A stretch of DNA of 40,464 nt. Source: an uncultured Actinomycetes bacterium. GTDB lineage: Bacteria; Actinomycetota; Actinomycetes; Nanopelagicales; Nanopelagicaceae. The stretch covers positions 1 to 40,464 of the forward strand of contig CAIYBL010000174.1 in NCBI GenBank assembly GCA_903924485.1, written 5' to 3'. A program made the translations under genes and the position numbers. The notes beneath the pieces were generated by a model that did not search any database, had not been told where the DNA came from, and worked only from the letters and a program-made list of their open reading frames with translations. This document shows positions 9,030 through 16,945 of the stretch, one piece after another (positions within the stretch are counted from its first letter, which is position 1; each line of letters begins with the position of its first letter).

Positions 9030-9359
9030 ATGGCGTCCTCACACATCCCGAGAAGGAATTTACGCCTGAAGACGGTAGCCGTGGCGGGGGATTCCATGGC
9101 GCCCACCTATCACGATGGAGATTGGTTGCTTGCCCTTTGGGGTGGTCAGTGCAAAGTTGGACAAGTGCTGATCATTGAACGCGAGGAACGCCCAGGGATT
9201 TATTTGGTTAAACGACTTGTTCGAATTGAAGATGGAAAATACTGGGTGCAAGGTGACAACCCACTAGCAAGCACCGATTCACGTCAATGGGGATTACTTA
9301 ACTCGCAAGAAATACAGGGACGAGTTCTCCTTCGTTATAGGAGAGGCGCAGCCGGATGA
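9030..9359 (+). CDS. sodX: NiSOD maturation protease
   Basis: 109-residue S26 (signal-peptidase-like) serine protease. GDSMAP places the nucleophile at Ser22 and the general base is the lysine in YLVKRLVR (about K61). The late QGDNPLASTDSRQWG box is the conserved family segment. Unlike ordinary signal peptidase I there is no membrane helix, so it should be a soluble cytoplasmic enzyme. That suits its role of trimming the SodN propeptide so that nickel can bind. Divergent location next to sodN supports the call. The ATG at 9030 lacks a clear Shine-Dalgarno. The stop overlaps the UbiA gene start by 4 nt. Confidence 0.93.
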   Translation: MASSHIPRRNLRLKTVAVAGDSMAPTYHDGDWLLALWGGQCKVGQVLIIEREERPGIYLVKRLVRIEDGKYWVQGDNPLASTDSRQWGLLNSQEIQGRVLLRYRRGAAG

Positions 9360-10135
9360 AAAAAATCTGGGGTCTGCTCAATGCAGCACATTTAGGTCCT
9401 ACAGTCCTTGTTACCGTTGTTTCATTTTTGCTTGCGGCAAAAGTATCTTGGGAAGGACCGGCATACGTTATAGCCGCCGGAGTATTTTTCGGCCAATTAA
9501 TTGTCGGATGGAGCAACGACCTCCATGATTTTGAAGATGACAAGAGACATGATCGTCAGACAAAGCCGTTAGTCGCAGGAAGTATCACCAGGGGTCAACT
9601 TCAGAAATGTTTGTGGATCGTCATCCCGCTGGCAGTTGTGGTGAATCTTCTTGGACCATTAGGGATGCGCGGAGGTAGTGTTTATATGTTCGGCGTTGGG
9701 TGTGGAGTTGCTTATAACTTTTACTTTAAGTACACAATTTTTTCGCCACTTCCCTACGCCTTGGCTTTTGCGGCGCTACCTGCCTGCGTTGTAATTTCTG
9801 ATCATCGCAGCCCAGCCCTGTGGCTACTCTCGGCAGGAGCACTGCTTGGAATGGCAGCTCACTTTGCTAATGGACTTAAAGATTTAGGTGAAGACAGGAT
9901 TAGCGGATTTAAAGGATTGCCCGCACGCATTGGCGACATGCCTTCACGTGCCGCGTGCGCGGTGTTACTTGCAGGTGCAACTCTAGTTTTGCACCTAGAG
10001 CATGCCAATTACCCAATTCTTGCAGTGGGATGCATTGGCGCAATTCTCACCTTCTTTGCACCTCGTGGCATACTTTTTAAGATATTAATGCTTGCTGCCC
10101 TTGCTGATGTTTTTTTACTTGTCCAAGCTATTTAA
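9356..10135 (+). CDS. UbiA-superfamily prenyltransferase
   Basis: 259 residues, almost entirely hydrophobic with about eight membrane helices. The first aspartate-rich motif is NDLHDFEDD (54-62) followed by KPLVAGSITRGQL. The second is ANGLKDLGEDRISGFKGLPARIG (about 168-190). These bind Mg2+ and the prenyl diphosphate donor. The acceptor is unknown. The sequence resembles a group of short actinobacterial UbiA proteins rather than MenA of menaquinone synthesis, judged from memory of motif spelling. It overlaps sodX by 4 nt (ATGA), so it is co-translated with the NiSOD maturase. Its TAA stop overlaps the stop of the opposite-strand S9 peptidase within a TTAA. Confidence 0.85.
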   Translation: MKKIWGLLNAAHLGPTVLVTVVSFLLAAKVSWEGPAYVIAAGVFFGQLIVGWSNDLHDFEDDKRHDRQTKPLVAGSITRGQLQKCLWIVIPLAVVVNLLGPLGMRGGSVYMFGVGCGVAYNFYFKYTIFSPLPYALAFAALPACVVISDHRSPALWLLSAGALLGMAAHFANGLKDLGEDRISGFKGLPARIGDMPSRAACAVLLAGATLVLHLEHANYPILAVGCIGAILTFFAPRGILFKILMLAALADVFLLVQAI

Positions 10136-12015
10136 CCAAGGTCTGGGGTAAAACCAAGCACTTCGCCATAGAACTTCATCTCTGCTTCATACGAAGTAAT
10201 AATGGAGGAGGCTTTTTGGAACCCATGACCTTCGCCTTCAAAGGCGTGGTACTCATGCTTAATTCCCTTAGCCACGCAAACATCACGAAATGCTTCCGAT
10301 TGGGCAGGCGGGACAACTTTGTCATCGAGACCTTGAAAAATAATTAAGGGAGAGCTCAGTCGATCCGCATGGGTCAATGGCGAGCGTTGCTTATAAAGTT
10401 CTGCTTCTTCTGGGTATCGGCCAATCATGGAATCCAAGTATCTCGATTCGAAATCATGCGTATCCAGAGCCAGGGCAGTGCAATCGGCAACCCCGTAATA
10501 GGAGGCGCCAGCGGCAAAGTGATCGCTATTGACGAGAACGTTGAGAACCGTGAAACCTCCTGCTGAACCGCCACGGATAAGAATCTTCTTCGCATCAACG
10601 GTTCCTGTGGCGATGAGTGAATCGACAACAGCGATCACATCTTCGCGATCGGTGATTCCCCATTGTCCCCGCAGCAGGTTTCGGTACTCACGACCATAGC
10701 CAGTGGATCCGCCATAGTTAACATCGACAACAGAAATTCCGCGTGTAGTGAAGTAAGAATATTTCATCGATAACGTTGCAGGGGAGTGTGCTGTTGGACC
10801 ACCATGCACGACAACCATTAGCGGAGTTTTCTCTGAAGGCTCAAAGTCTGGATGGGTAGCTGGGTGCAAGATGGCATATACCTTGCGTCCATCAGGGCGT
10901 AAGGCGGTAATTTCATGAGGAGATGGAAAATACTTCGGATCAATTGGAGATGGCGTCGCAAAGACAGTTGTAGATTTCAGAGTGGAAAGATCAATCTCTA
11001 TCAATTCTGATGTTACTTTTCCGCTACCTCCAAAGGCGTACGCCTTTCCATTTCCAGCGCTAATTGTTGGCTCGAAATCAGTGAGCGGTGACTGGACATC
11101 AATGAAAGTGCCTGCGGCGGGATCAACGATGGTTATCTTTCGCGAATCAACCGCACCGCGAGAGGAAAGAATTCGCCCATCTTCTAAGACCTGGATGAAT
11201 CTGAAACCCAACAACCAAAGTGGGAAACCCCATTCGGATTGGTCAGTGATGATCTGTTTCTGAATTCCTTTTTGATCTACGGACCAAGGATTCCACCAGC
11301 CACTTTTGTCGCTGATGTAATAAAGAGTTCCATCATTGCCCCATTCGGGACCGAGACATGATTCCTCAATCCCACCAGCAACAACATGCACATTGCTCAG
11401 CGATCCACCCGCGATATTCGCAACTTTGATTTCAGTGCCATCCCATGGCATTTGAGGATGTTCCCAGCAGACCCAGGAAAGTTGGGATCCATCTTTGGAA
11501 ATGCGTTGGTGGGAATAGAACTGGGAATGATCATCAAGAATTCGAACAGTGCTCTCTCTTACTGCCACGAGTGCACGAGTGACTTTCCCCCCAATGTGTG
11601 TTTCTCTCACGCACCATATTTCATTGCCGACTGAAATCATTTCAGCGTAACGATGAATCTCAGCCTCGGGAGTTATTGGCGAATAGGGCTTGGGTTCAGC
11701 GCCAAACTCTTTCGAATATATTCGTTGATCAGATTTATTCACAAAGAAAAGGACAGGCTTGTTATTGCGCATGACTCCTAGCCAACTTAAGCCGCCATAT
11801 TCCTGGGCTTGGGTTGAGGTGTTCCATGGCTCATTGAGCAAGTCACCGTGCTGGCGGCTTACAACAAGAGTTCGCCCGCCTTCTGAGGGGCGCATTTCAT
11901 CCCACCAGAGATCCGCGCCGACAACCTGCGACCACATATTCACATTTCCTGACTGAGCCAACATGTGTGCGCTTAAAGGAGATGGCCAGGAACCAGGTTT
12001 GAGTTGTGTTTTCAC
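10132..12015 (-). CDS. S9-family serine peptidase (acylaminoacyl / dipeptidyl peptidase type)
   Basis: 627 residues: an N-terminal beta-propeller-like half of about 370 residues, then an alpha/beta-hydrolase domain. The catalytic triad is visible as Ser in RGGSAGGF (about residue 484), Asp in GLDDKVVPP (about 562) and His in GEGHGFQ (about 595), with the oxyanion segment VVHGGPTAHSP before them. Such enzymes cleave short peptides in the cytoplasm. There is no signal peptide. The start is a GTG (12015), which opens MKTQLKPGSWPSPLS. It is monocistronic by layout: divergent from the esterase gene across 34 nt and tail to tail with the UbiA gene. Confidence 0.92.
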   Translation of the reverse strand: MKTQLKPGSWPSPLSAHMLAQSGNVNMWSQVVGADLWWDEMRPSEGGRTLVVSRQHGDLLNEPWNTSTQAQEYGGLSWLGVMRNNKPVLFFVNKSDQRIYSKEFGAEPKPYSPITPEAEIHRYAEMISVGNEIWCVRETHIGGKVTRALVAVRESTVRILDDHSQFYSHQRISKDGSQLSWVCWEHPQMPWDGTEIKVANIAGGSLSNVHVVAGGIEESCLGPEWGNDGTLYYISDKSGWWNPWSVDQKGIQKQIITDQSEWGFPLWLLGFRFIQVLEDGRILSSRGAVDSRKITIVDPAAGTFIDVQSPLTDFEPTISAGNGKAYAFGGSGKVTSELIEIDLSTLKSTTVFATPSPIDPKYFPSPHEITALRPDGRKVYAILHPATHPDFEPSEKTPLMVVVHGGPTAHSPATLSMKYSYFTTRGISVVDVNYGGSTGYGREYRNLLRGQWGITDREDVIAVVDSLIATGTVDAKKILIRGGSAGGFTVLNVLVNSDHFAAGASYYGVADCTALALDTHDFESRYLDSMIGRYPEEAELYKQRSPLTHADRLSSPLIIFQGLDDKVVPPAQSEAFRDVCVAKGIKHEYHAFEGEGHGFQKASSIITSYEAEMKFYGEVLGFTPDLG

Positions 12016-12049
12016 TACGCAAGATTGCCAGTCGATCGGACATTAAGCA

Positions 12050-12964
12050 ATGGTTACGATGGTGCTTATGTGGCTGGCAAATCGAAAACGACTGGGCGCT
12101 CTAGCCGTGACAGTTTTCGTATCCTCGATTCTCACAATTGCTCCGAGTTCTGCCGCAGTAGTTACATTCCCGGATATGCGTCCCTTCAAGCTCTTTGTTC
12201 CTACAAATTACGATCCATCCGTGCCAGCGCCGTTAATTCTTGCACTTCATGGATTTGGGCAATCCAGCGCGCAATTTGAGAAGTACCTTGGATTAACCGC
12301 GATTGCCCAAAGCAAAGGATTTCTTTACATCCACCCAGATGGAACAAAGGATAAAGTCGGTACACAGTTTTGGAACGCGACGCCAGAATGCTGCGACTTT
12401 CAAACGCCAAAAATAAATGATGATGCCTATCTTGTGAGCATCATCGATGAGGTCTCTGCTAAGTACGCAGTAGATCCGCAACGTATCTATATTATTGGCC
12501 ACTCCAACGGCGGCTTCATGGCCAATCGGATGGCCTGCACTCATGCTGATCGAATTGCAGCGGTAGTAAATATGTCCGGCGGAAGTTATACAAAGGCAGC
12601 GCTGTGTTCGCCAAAGGTTCCAATTAGTATCTTGGAGGTTTGGGGCACCGCCGATGAAACATATAAAGGCAATCACATTTTGGGTAAGCCGATTCCTGGG
12701 GCAGTGAAAACGATTGCAACGTGGGCGGGATTAGATCAGTGTTCAACGGTGCCAGAAAAGCAGGCAGATAAGATTGATTTAGATCCTGCGATCAAAGGGA
12801 GCGAGACAACCGTTTTTGATTACACCCAATGTCCCATTGGAATCTCCGTTGAGTTATGGAGTATTGCAGGTGCTCACCATGTTCCCCATATGTCGCCAAC
12901 TTTTGCCTCCGCCATGGTCGACTTTCTCCTGGCTCACCCAAAAGCCACGGCTCTTACGAATTAG
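12050..12964 (+). CDS. Secreted PHB-depolymerase/LpqC-family esterase
   Basis: 304 residues. The N-terminus has a basic stretch (ANRKR), a hydrophobic helix and SSAA, a signal peptide likely cleaved near residue 36. The hydrolase part shows HGFG (67-70, oxyanion), GHSNGGFMANRMAC with nucleophile Ser152, and a late AGAHHVPHM that supplies the catalytic histidine. This is the PHB depolymerase / feruloyl esterase family (mycobacterial LpqC). The natural substrate may be a polyester, feruloyl ester or other ester and cannot be read. ATGs at 12050, 12059 and 12068 are all possible starts; the last (MWLANRKR) gives the most typical signal peptide. Confidence 0.85.
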   Translation: MVTMVLMWLANRKRLGALAVTVFVSSILTIAPSSAAVVTFPDMRPFKLFVPTNYDPSVPAPLILALHGFGQSSAQFEKYLGLTAIAQSKGFLYIHPDGTKDKVGTQFWNATPECCDFQTPKINDDAYLVSIIDEVSAKYAVDPQRIYIIGHSNGGFMANRMACTHADRIAAVVNMSGGSYTKAALCSPKVPISILEVWGTADETYKGNHILGKPIPGAVKTIATWAGLDQCSTVPEKQADKIDLDPAIKGSETTVFDYTQCPIGISVELWSIAGAHHVPHMSPTFASAMVDFLLAHPKATALTN

Positions 12965-12980
12965 AGGATAGATTCTGCGT

Positions 12981-13838
12981 ATGACTGAAACCGCTCTGCT
13001 ACAAGCTCTATCACGGCAGGATCGACGAACTCACTGGGAACTGGTGAAGCGAATTTCACTGAACTTCCCAACCCACCACCCACAAGGTTTGGCTTTCGCG
13101 GGAGATTATATTTTTCTCTCTTCGGTGGAAGTTCTAGATCCGCCTGCGAATGTCTTCGACAAAGTTCTCTCTACTCCGGGCCGTGGTGTCGGCCATATGT
13201 TCGTGTTGGACAAAGAAGGACACCTGGTGCGAGACATCCTGATCGGTGAAGGCGATATGTATCACCCGGGTGGAATTGATTTTGATGGCACGAATATATG
13301 GGTTCCCGTTGGGGAGTACCGCCCAGGAGCCAACAGCATGATGCTCACTATTGATCCAAAGACCCTCGCGGTCACCGAACGCTTTCGGGTAGCAGACTCG
13401 ATTGGTTGGACAGTTAGCGACGCTGAGAGTGGCACCATCTATGGTGGAAATTGGGGCTCTCGGCTCTTCTATTCCTGGAGCAACAATGGCGAGGAACGCG
13501 ATTGTTGGGAAAACCCAAGTGATTTCATCGACTACCAGGACTGCCAGTTCGCTGGAAATGGTCTAGCGGTGTGCAGTGGGATCGCCGTCCTTCCTGTGCC
13601 TGATAGTCAGGCGGAGTATGAACTGGGAGGAGCGGCGATCGTTGATTTTATTAACCACCGTATTGTCTTCGAAACCCCAATTCAGGTCTTTAGTTCGGGG
13701 GGTCACGTCGTCACGCGCAACCCATTCGCGCTCACCAGCGATGTTAGTAACCTATTCCTTCATGTCGCCCCAGATGATGGCTTTGATCTCCACGGAACCG
13801 AATTGCTCACCTATAGGGCACCAATTGGGAAGGGCTAG
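12981..13838 (+). CDS. DUF6454-like beta-propeller protein
   Basis: 285 residues without signal peptide or membrane helix. Repeated strand-rich segments such as HHPQGLAFAGDYIFLSS, MYHPGGIDFDGTNIWVPVGEYRP and GWTVSDAESGTIYGGNWGS suggest a beta-propeller or lactonase-like fold. The text matches my recollection of the DUF6454 family, for which I know no established function; this name is less certain than the fold impression. It follows the secreted esterase by 16 nt and may share its transcript. It lies 139 nt before the ABC operon, whose substrate it could process, but nothing in the sequence proves a link. Confidence 0.65.
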   Translation: MTETALLQALSRQDRRTHWELVKRISLNFPTHHPQGLAFAGDYIFLSSVEVLDPPANVFDKVLSTPGRGVGHMFVLDKEGHLVRDILIGEGDMYHPGGIDFDGTNIWVPVGEYRPGANSMMLTIDPKTLAVTERFRVADSIGWTVSDAESGTIYGGNWGSRLFYSWSNNGEERDCWENPSDFIDYQDCQFAGNGLAVCSGIAVLPVPDSQAEYELGGAAIVDFINHRIVFETPIQVFSSGGHVVTRNPFALTSDVSNLFLHVAPDDGFDLHGTELLTYRAPIGKG

Positions 13839-13977
13839 CGTAACGAAAGTGTTATAAAGGGACCACTTCGTAGGCGTGCAGTGTTTGTGTTCTATTCACC
13901 TGGCAAATCTACTATTGAGTCACTCACGTTAAGTCGTGGAAGATAGGTCTGCTCTAACTTTATTCTAAGGAGAAACA
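13839..13977 (+). promoter_or_regulatory. Leader region of the ABC/phosphodiesterase operon with strong RBS
   Basis: 139-nt non-coding stretch before the solute-binding-protein gene. The Shine-Dalgarno AAGGAG (13967-13972), five bases before the GTG, is one of the strongest in the window. An imperfect hairpin near its left end, ACGAAAGTG (13843-13851) with CACTTCGT (13864-13871), could act as a weak terminator for the preceding gene. TTGTGT and TACTAT are a possible -35/-10 pair, but with 19-nt spacing this is only suggestive. A small CACG-TTAAGT-CGTG dyad lies further down. No known regulator site is recognised. Confidence 0.45.
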
Positions 13978-15114
13978 GTGTTCAAGAAAAAATACACAAG
14001 TGTACTTGTTGCAACAGCTTTGGTTGCCCTTTCATTGGGTGCAAGTTTACCAACTAGCCAAGCAGCAACTACGACGATTCAGGTTTACATTTCTGGCGAT
14101 ACAAACGTTCAAGACCTTTGGGTTTCAACGTTAGTGCCAGCTTTTAAAGCAGCCAATCCTGGCTACGACGTCAACGTGACTTTGGATCTTCATGGAGTTC
14201 ACGATGCTCAGGAAACTGCAAAGATCACTGCTGCATATGCCACTCGCAAAGATGCTGGCGCAGATCTCATTGACGGTGGATTCGTTCAGCAGTTAGGTAG
14301 TGCAGGTTTGCTCTACAAGGCTACTGCTGCGCTAGTTCCAAACCTAAGTTCAGTAGGACGAAAAGTTGTTGCAATCGGTAAAGGTGGAATTCCATACCGC
14401 GCATCATCTGTACTTCTTGCTTACAACAGCACAAACGTTAAGACACCTCCTAAGAGCCTAGACGAGCTTCTTGTTTGGATTAAAGCTCACCCTGGTAAAT
14501 TCACATACAACGTACCAAGTGGTGGCGGAAGTGGTTATTCTTTCGTCCAAACTGTTATTGACAAATATTTAACTCCTGCAGAGCGCGACACCCTCGTTCA
14601 GGGCGCCAGCAAGGATCTTCAAACCAAATGGGCTACGGGATTAGCAACACTCCGGGGCTTGAACGCATACACATACGGTAAGAACGGTACATATCCTTCC
14701 AACAATGCCGAAACTCTTAAGGATATTGCTACTGGTCTCGTTGATATGGGCACAGTTTGGTCAGATCAGTTTGCTAGTGCTATCAAGGCCGGCACTATGC
14801 CTGCAAATATTAAGGTAACTCAGATTGCAAATCCTCCTTTCACGGGTGGAGCTGCTTACTTGGGAATTCCTCGCACATCAAAGAACTACAAGGCAGCTCA
14901 AGTTCTTGCTAACTGGGTACTTTCACCAGAAGGTCAGAACCTGATTGTGGGCGGCACAATGAACGGAATGCCTGTTATTCCAGTAACACAGTTGGATCCA
15001 AAGGTAGCTGCGGGCCTAACTGGCATAGATGTATCAAACTTGCGACCTACTTACTTCAGTGCCAATGGCAATGATTTGAAGAGTGCGTGGGCGCTTGCTG
15101 TCCCTGGTAAGTAA
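13978..15114 (+). CDS. ABC transporter solute-binding protein
   Basis: 378 residues from a GTG start fixed by the AAGGAG. The N-terminus MFKKKYTSVLVATALVALSLGASLPTSQA is a standard signal peptide cleaved before ATTTIQVY. The mature part has the layout of the bacterial extracellular solute-binding fold (type II): IQVYISGDTNVQDLWVSTLVPAFKAANPG at the start, a phosphate/sulfate-loop-like SGGGSGYS in the middle, and LANWVLSPEGQNLI late. There is no lipobox cysteine, which is odd for a monoderm actinobacterium. The type resembles iron/polyamine/YnjB-like binding proteins, and the substrate is unknown. Two permeases, an ATPase and a phosphodiesterase-phosphatase follow on the same strand. Confidence 0.88.
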   Translation: MFKKKYTSVLVATALVALSLGASLPTSQAATTTIQVYISGDTNVQDLWVSTLVPAFKAANPGYDVNVTLDLHGVHDAQETAKITAAYATRKDAGADLIDGGFVQQLGSAGLLYKATAALVPNLSSVGRKVVAIGKGGIPYRASSVLLAYNSTNVKTPPKSLDELLVWIKAHPGKFTYNVPSGGGSGYSFVQTVIDKYLTPAERDTLVQGASKDLQTKWATGLATLRGLNAYTYGKNGTYPSNNAETLKDIATGLVDMGTVWSDQFASAIKAGTMPANIKVTQIANPPFTGGAAYLGIPRTSKNYKAAQVLANWVLSPEGQNLIVGGTMNGMPVIPVTQLDPKVAAGLTGIDVSNLRPTYFSANGNDLKSAWALAVPGK

Positions 15115-15149
15115 TCAAAAGTACTAGTGACAAATAACGTGATGAGTCG

Positions 15150-16091
15150 ATGACATCTACTAAGGCAGATGTCGAAGTAGAGAGCCTCGGGGCCTATAAA
15201 GCTCCGAGGCTCTCTATCATCGGCTTTCTCATGGCTCTGCCCCCTCTGCTTTTAGTTGTTTTCTTTGTGGGACTTCCTGTTCTTATCGCCTTTACTTTCA
15301 GTCTCGGATTCACAACTGGCCCTAACCGAGTTCTATCGATAATCGGTCAAGAGATTCATAAGAAGGATCATTGGTGGGGCACTTTCGCCGCGTACAAAGA
15401 TGTTTATCATGATCCGCGTTTTGCGGGAGATATGCGGACCACTCTTGCTATCACAACCATTTCTACGACACTCGTCTTGCTTATGGCTCTTGGCATCGGC
15501 ATCTATCAAAGGATGATTGGTGGGCGTCTGGCTGGTGTTATGACGGCGCTGACTCTGGTTCCTCTCTTTGTCCCAGTGGTTATTGCATCATGGGCCATTC
15601 ACACTTTCTATGCTGGCGATGGCTTTATGCGCACATTCTTTTCTCAATTTGGCATTAACTTTCCGACACTTACCTCCACTTCTTCTGCAATCGCTATTGG
15701 AACTATTTGGACTTCATTGCCTTTTGCTATTTTGATGGTTACCTCGGGATTGCAATCGATACCGGATGCTCTTATAGAAACCGCACAAGATGCTGGAGCA
15801 GGCTTTTTTAGAATTGTCAGAACTGTGTTGATTCCGCTGGCGATTACACCGATTGTAATTGCGGGTACCTTTACCGCAATTGGAATCTTAGGTTCCTTTA
15901 CAATTCCACTCTTTTTGGGACCAAATCAGCCCACGATGCTTGGAGTTGAGATATCGAACTTCTTTGGCGCATATAACCGACCACAGCAATCAATCGTTAT
16001 GGCATTCATAGTCTTTGCGGCAGCATCAGGAATTGCACTCATTTACATCTGGGCAAATGTGCGCAGCGCAAAACAGAGCGGACGCATCTAA
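15150..16091 (+). CDS. ABC transporter permease (first subunit)
   Basis: 313 residues, about six membrane helices, with the EAA-loop sequence ETAQDAGAGFFRIVRTVLIPLAITPI that contacts the ATPase. It belongs to the binding-protein-dependent permeases of the iron/polyamine/thiamine-like group. The ATG at 15150 lacks a Shine-Dalgarno and lies at the edge of a hairpin; codons 10-23 form the arm-loop-arm of a second, very stable hairpin (separate entries). The next in-frame ATG (15231, MALPPLLLVV) would start directly at the first helix and leave the hairpins untranslated. I prefer 15150 because the family usually has a short cytoplasmic tail before helix 1. Confidence 0.87.
   Translation: MTSTKADVEVESLGAYKAPRLSIIGFLMALPPLLLVVFFVGLPVLIAFTFSLGFTTGPNRVLSIIGQEIHKKDHWWGTFAAYKDVYHDPRFAGDMRTTLAITTISTTLVLLMALGIGIYQRMIGGRLAGVMTALTLVPLFVPVVIASWAIHTFYAGDGFMRTFFSQFGINFPTLTSTSSAIAIGTIWTSLPFAILMVTSGLQSIPDALIETAQDAGAGFFRIVRTVLIPLAITPIVIAGTFTAIGILGSFTIPLFLGPNQPTMLGVEISNFFGAYNRPQQSIVMAFIVFAAASGIALIYIWANVRSAKQSGRI
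15152..15173 (+). other. Hairpin 1 at the SBP-permease junction
   Basis: GACATCT (15152-15158) pairs perfectly with AGATGTC (15167-15173) around the 8-nt loop ACTAAGGC. It starts inside the annotated permease ATG. By itself it is modest, but it stands four bases before hairpin 2, so the two could stack. Confidence 0.6.
15178..15216 (+). other. Hairpin 2, strong intercistronic-type stem-loop
   Basis: TAGAGAGCCTCGG (15178-15190) is perfectly complementary to CCGAGGCTCTCTA (15204-15216). Inside, GGC/GCT adds a G-U, a G-C and a C-G pair, giving about a 16-bp stem with the 7-nt loop CTATAAA. This is by far the strongest RNA stem I see in the window. It is followed by pyrimidine-rich TCATCGGCTTTCTC rather than a clean U tract. 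Likely role: protection of the upstream binding-protein mRNA and reduction of downstream permease expression, as in many SBP-permease junctions. That role is inference. Confidence 0.8.
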
Positions 16092-16930
16092 TGGCAAAGC
16101 AGGAGAAATCGCGGGCAAAATCAAGCTCGCCGATAGTGAAATTTTTCCTTGTCCTATTTATGTTGGCAATGGCCTTCTTTATTTTGGGTCCTCTCCTCTG
16201 GCTCTCAATCCACGCCTTTGTAACTAATTGGACCTACCCAAATATTTACCCGGATGGCTGGACGTGGCACTGGTGGACGCAAGTCTTTGCCGATTCAGCC
16301 CTCGAGCGCTCAATTCGAAACTCACTAATAATCAGCCCAATCGTGGTGATTCTGTCGATGATTATTTGCCTTCCTGCGGCTTACGCTGCAGGACGCATGC
16401 AATATGCAGGCCGCAAGACTTTTCTCATTGGAATGTTCGCGGCCAACTCTTTCCCAAAAATCGGCCTTTTTGCATCGATTGCGACTCTCTACTACGCACT
16501 CAACCTCATGGGCACTGTTGTTGGAGTAATTATTATCCAGCTGCTCGGAACAATTATTTACATGACATGGATTCCGGCTGCAGCCTTTGCTTCAGTTCCG
16601 AGGAATTTGGAAGAAGCAGCCCGCGATGCTGGCGCTTCAAAATTTCGAGTCTTTCGAACCATCACTTTAAGAATGGCGATGCCAGGAATATTGGTAGCAA
16701 TTGTCATGTCTTTCTTGGCCTCCTTTGATGAAGCACAAGGTACGTATTTGGTTGGAGCTCCATCTATTTATACGATGCCAACAGAGATGTATGCACTCGT
16801 AGAGAATTACCCCATCCAAATCGCTGCCGTGTTTTCATTGTTGCTTGCCTTCCCTTCAGTACTCTTGATCGGACTTGCAAGGAAACACATCGTCGGTGGC
16901 CAACTCGCAGAAGGTTTCCAAATCAAGTGA
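16091..16930 (+). CDS. ABC transporter permease (second subunit)
   Basis: 279 residues with about six membrane helices. The EAA loop reads EEAARDAGASKFRVFRTITLRMAMPGI. The short basic N-terminus (MAKQEKSRAKSS) precedes helix 1 and should face the cytoplasm. The start overlaps the stop of the first permease by one base (TAATG), so the two are coupled and made in equal amounts, as expected for a heterodimeric channel. The ATPase gene follows after 15 nt. Confidence 0.88.
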   Translation: MAKQEKSRAKSSSPIVKFFLVLFMLAMAFFILGPLLWLSIHAFVTNWTYPNIYPDGWTWHWWTQVFADSALERSIRNSLIISPIVVILSMIICLPAAYAAGRMQYAGRKTFLIGMFAANSFPKIGLFASIATLYYALNLMGTVVGVIIIQLLGTIIYMTWIPAAAFASVPRNLEEAARDAGASKFRVFRTITLRMAMPGILVAIVMSFLASFDEAQGTYLVGAPSIYTMPTEMYALVENYPIQIAAVFSLLLAFPSVLLIGLARKHIVGGQLAEGFQIK

Positions 16931-16945
16931 TGAAAGAGAGAAGCA

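Noticed and set aside
16228-16728. 166-residue ORF inside the second permease gene.
   Set aside because: Alternate-frame shadow of a clear permease; composition rich in Cys/Arg/Ser with no fold signal.
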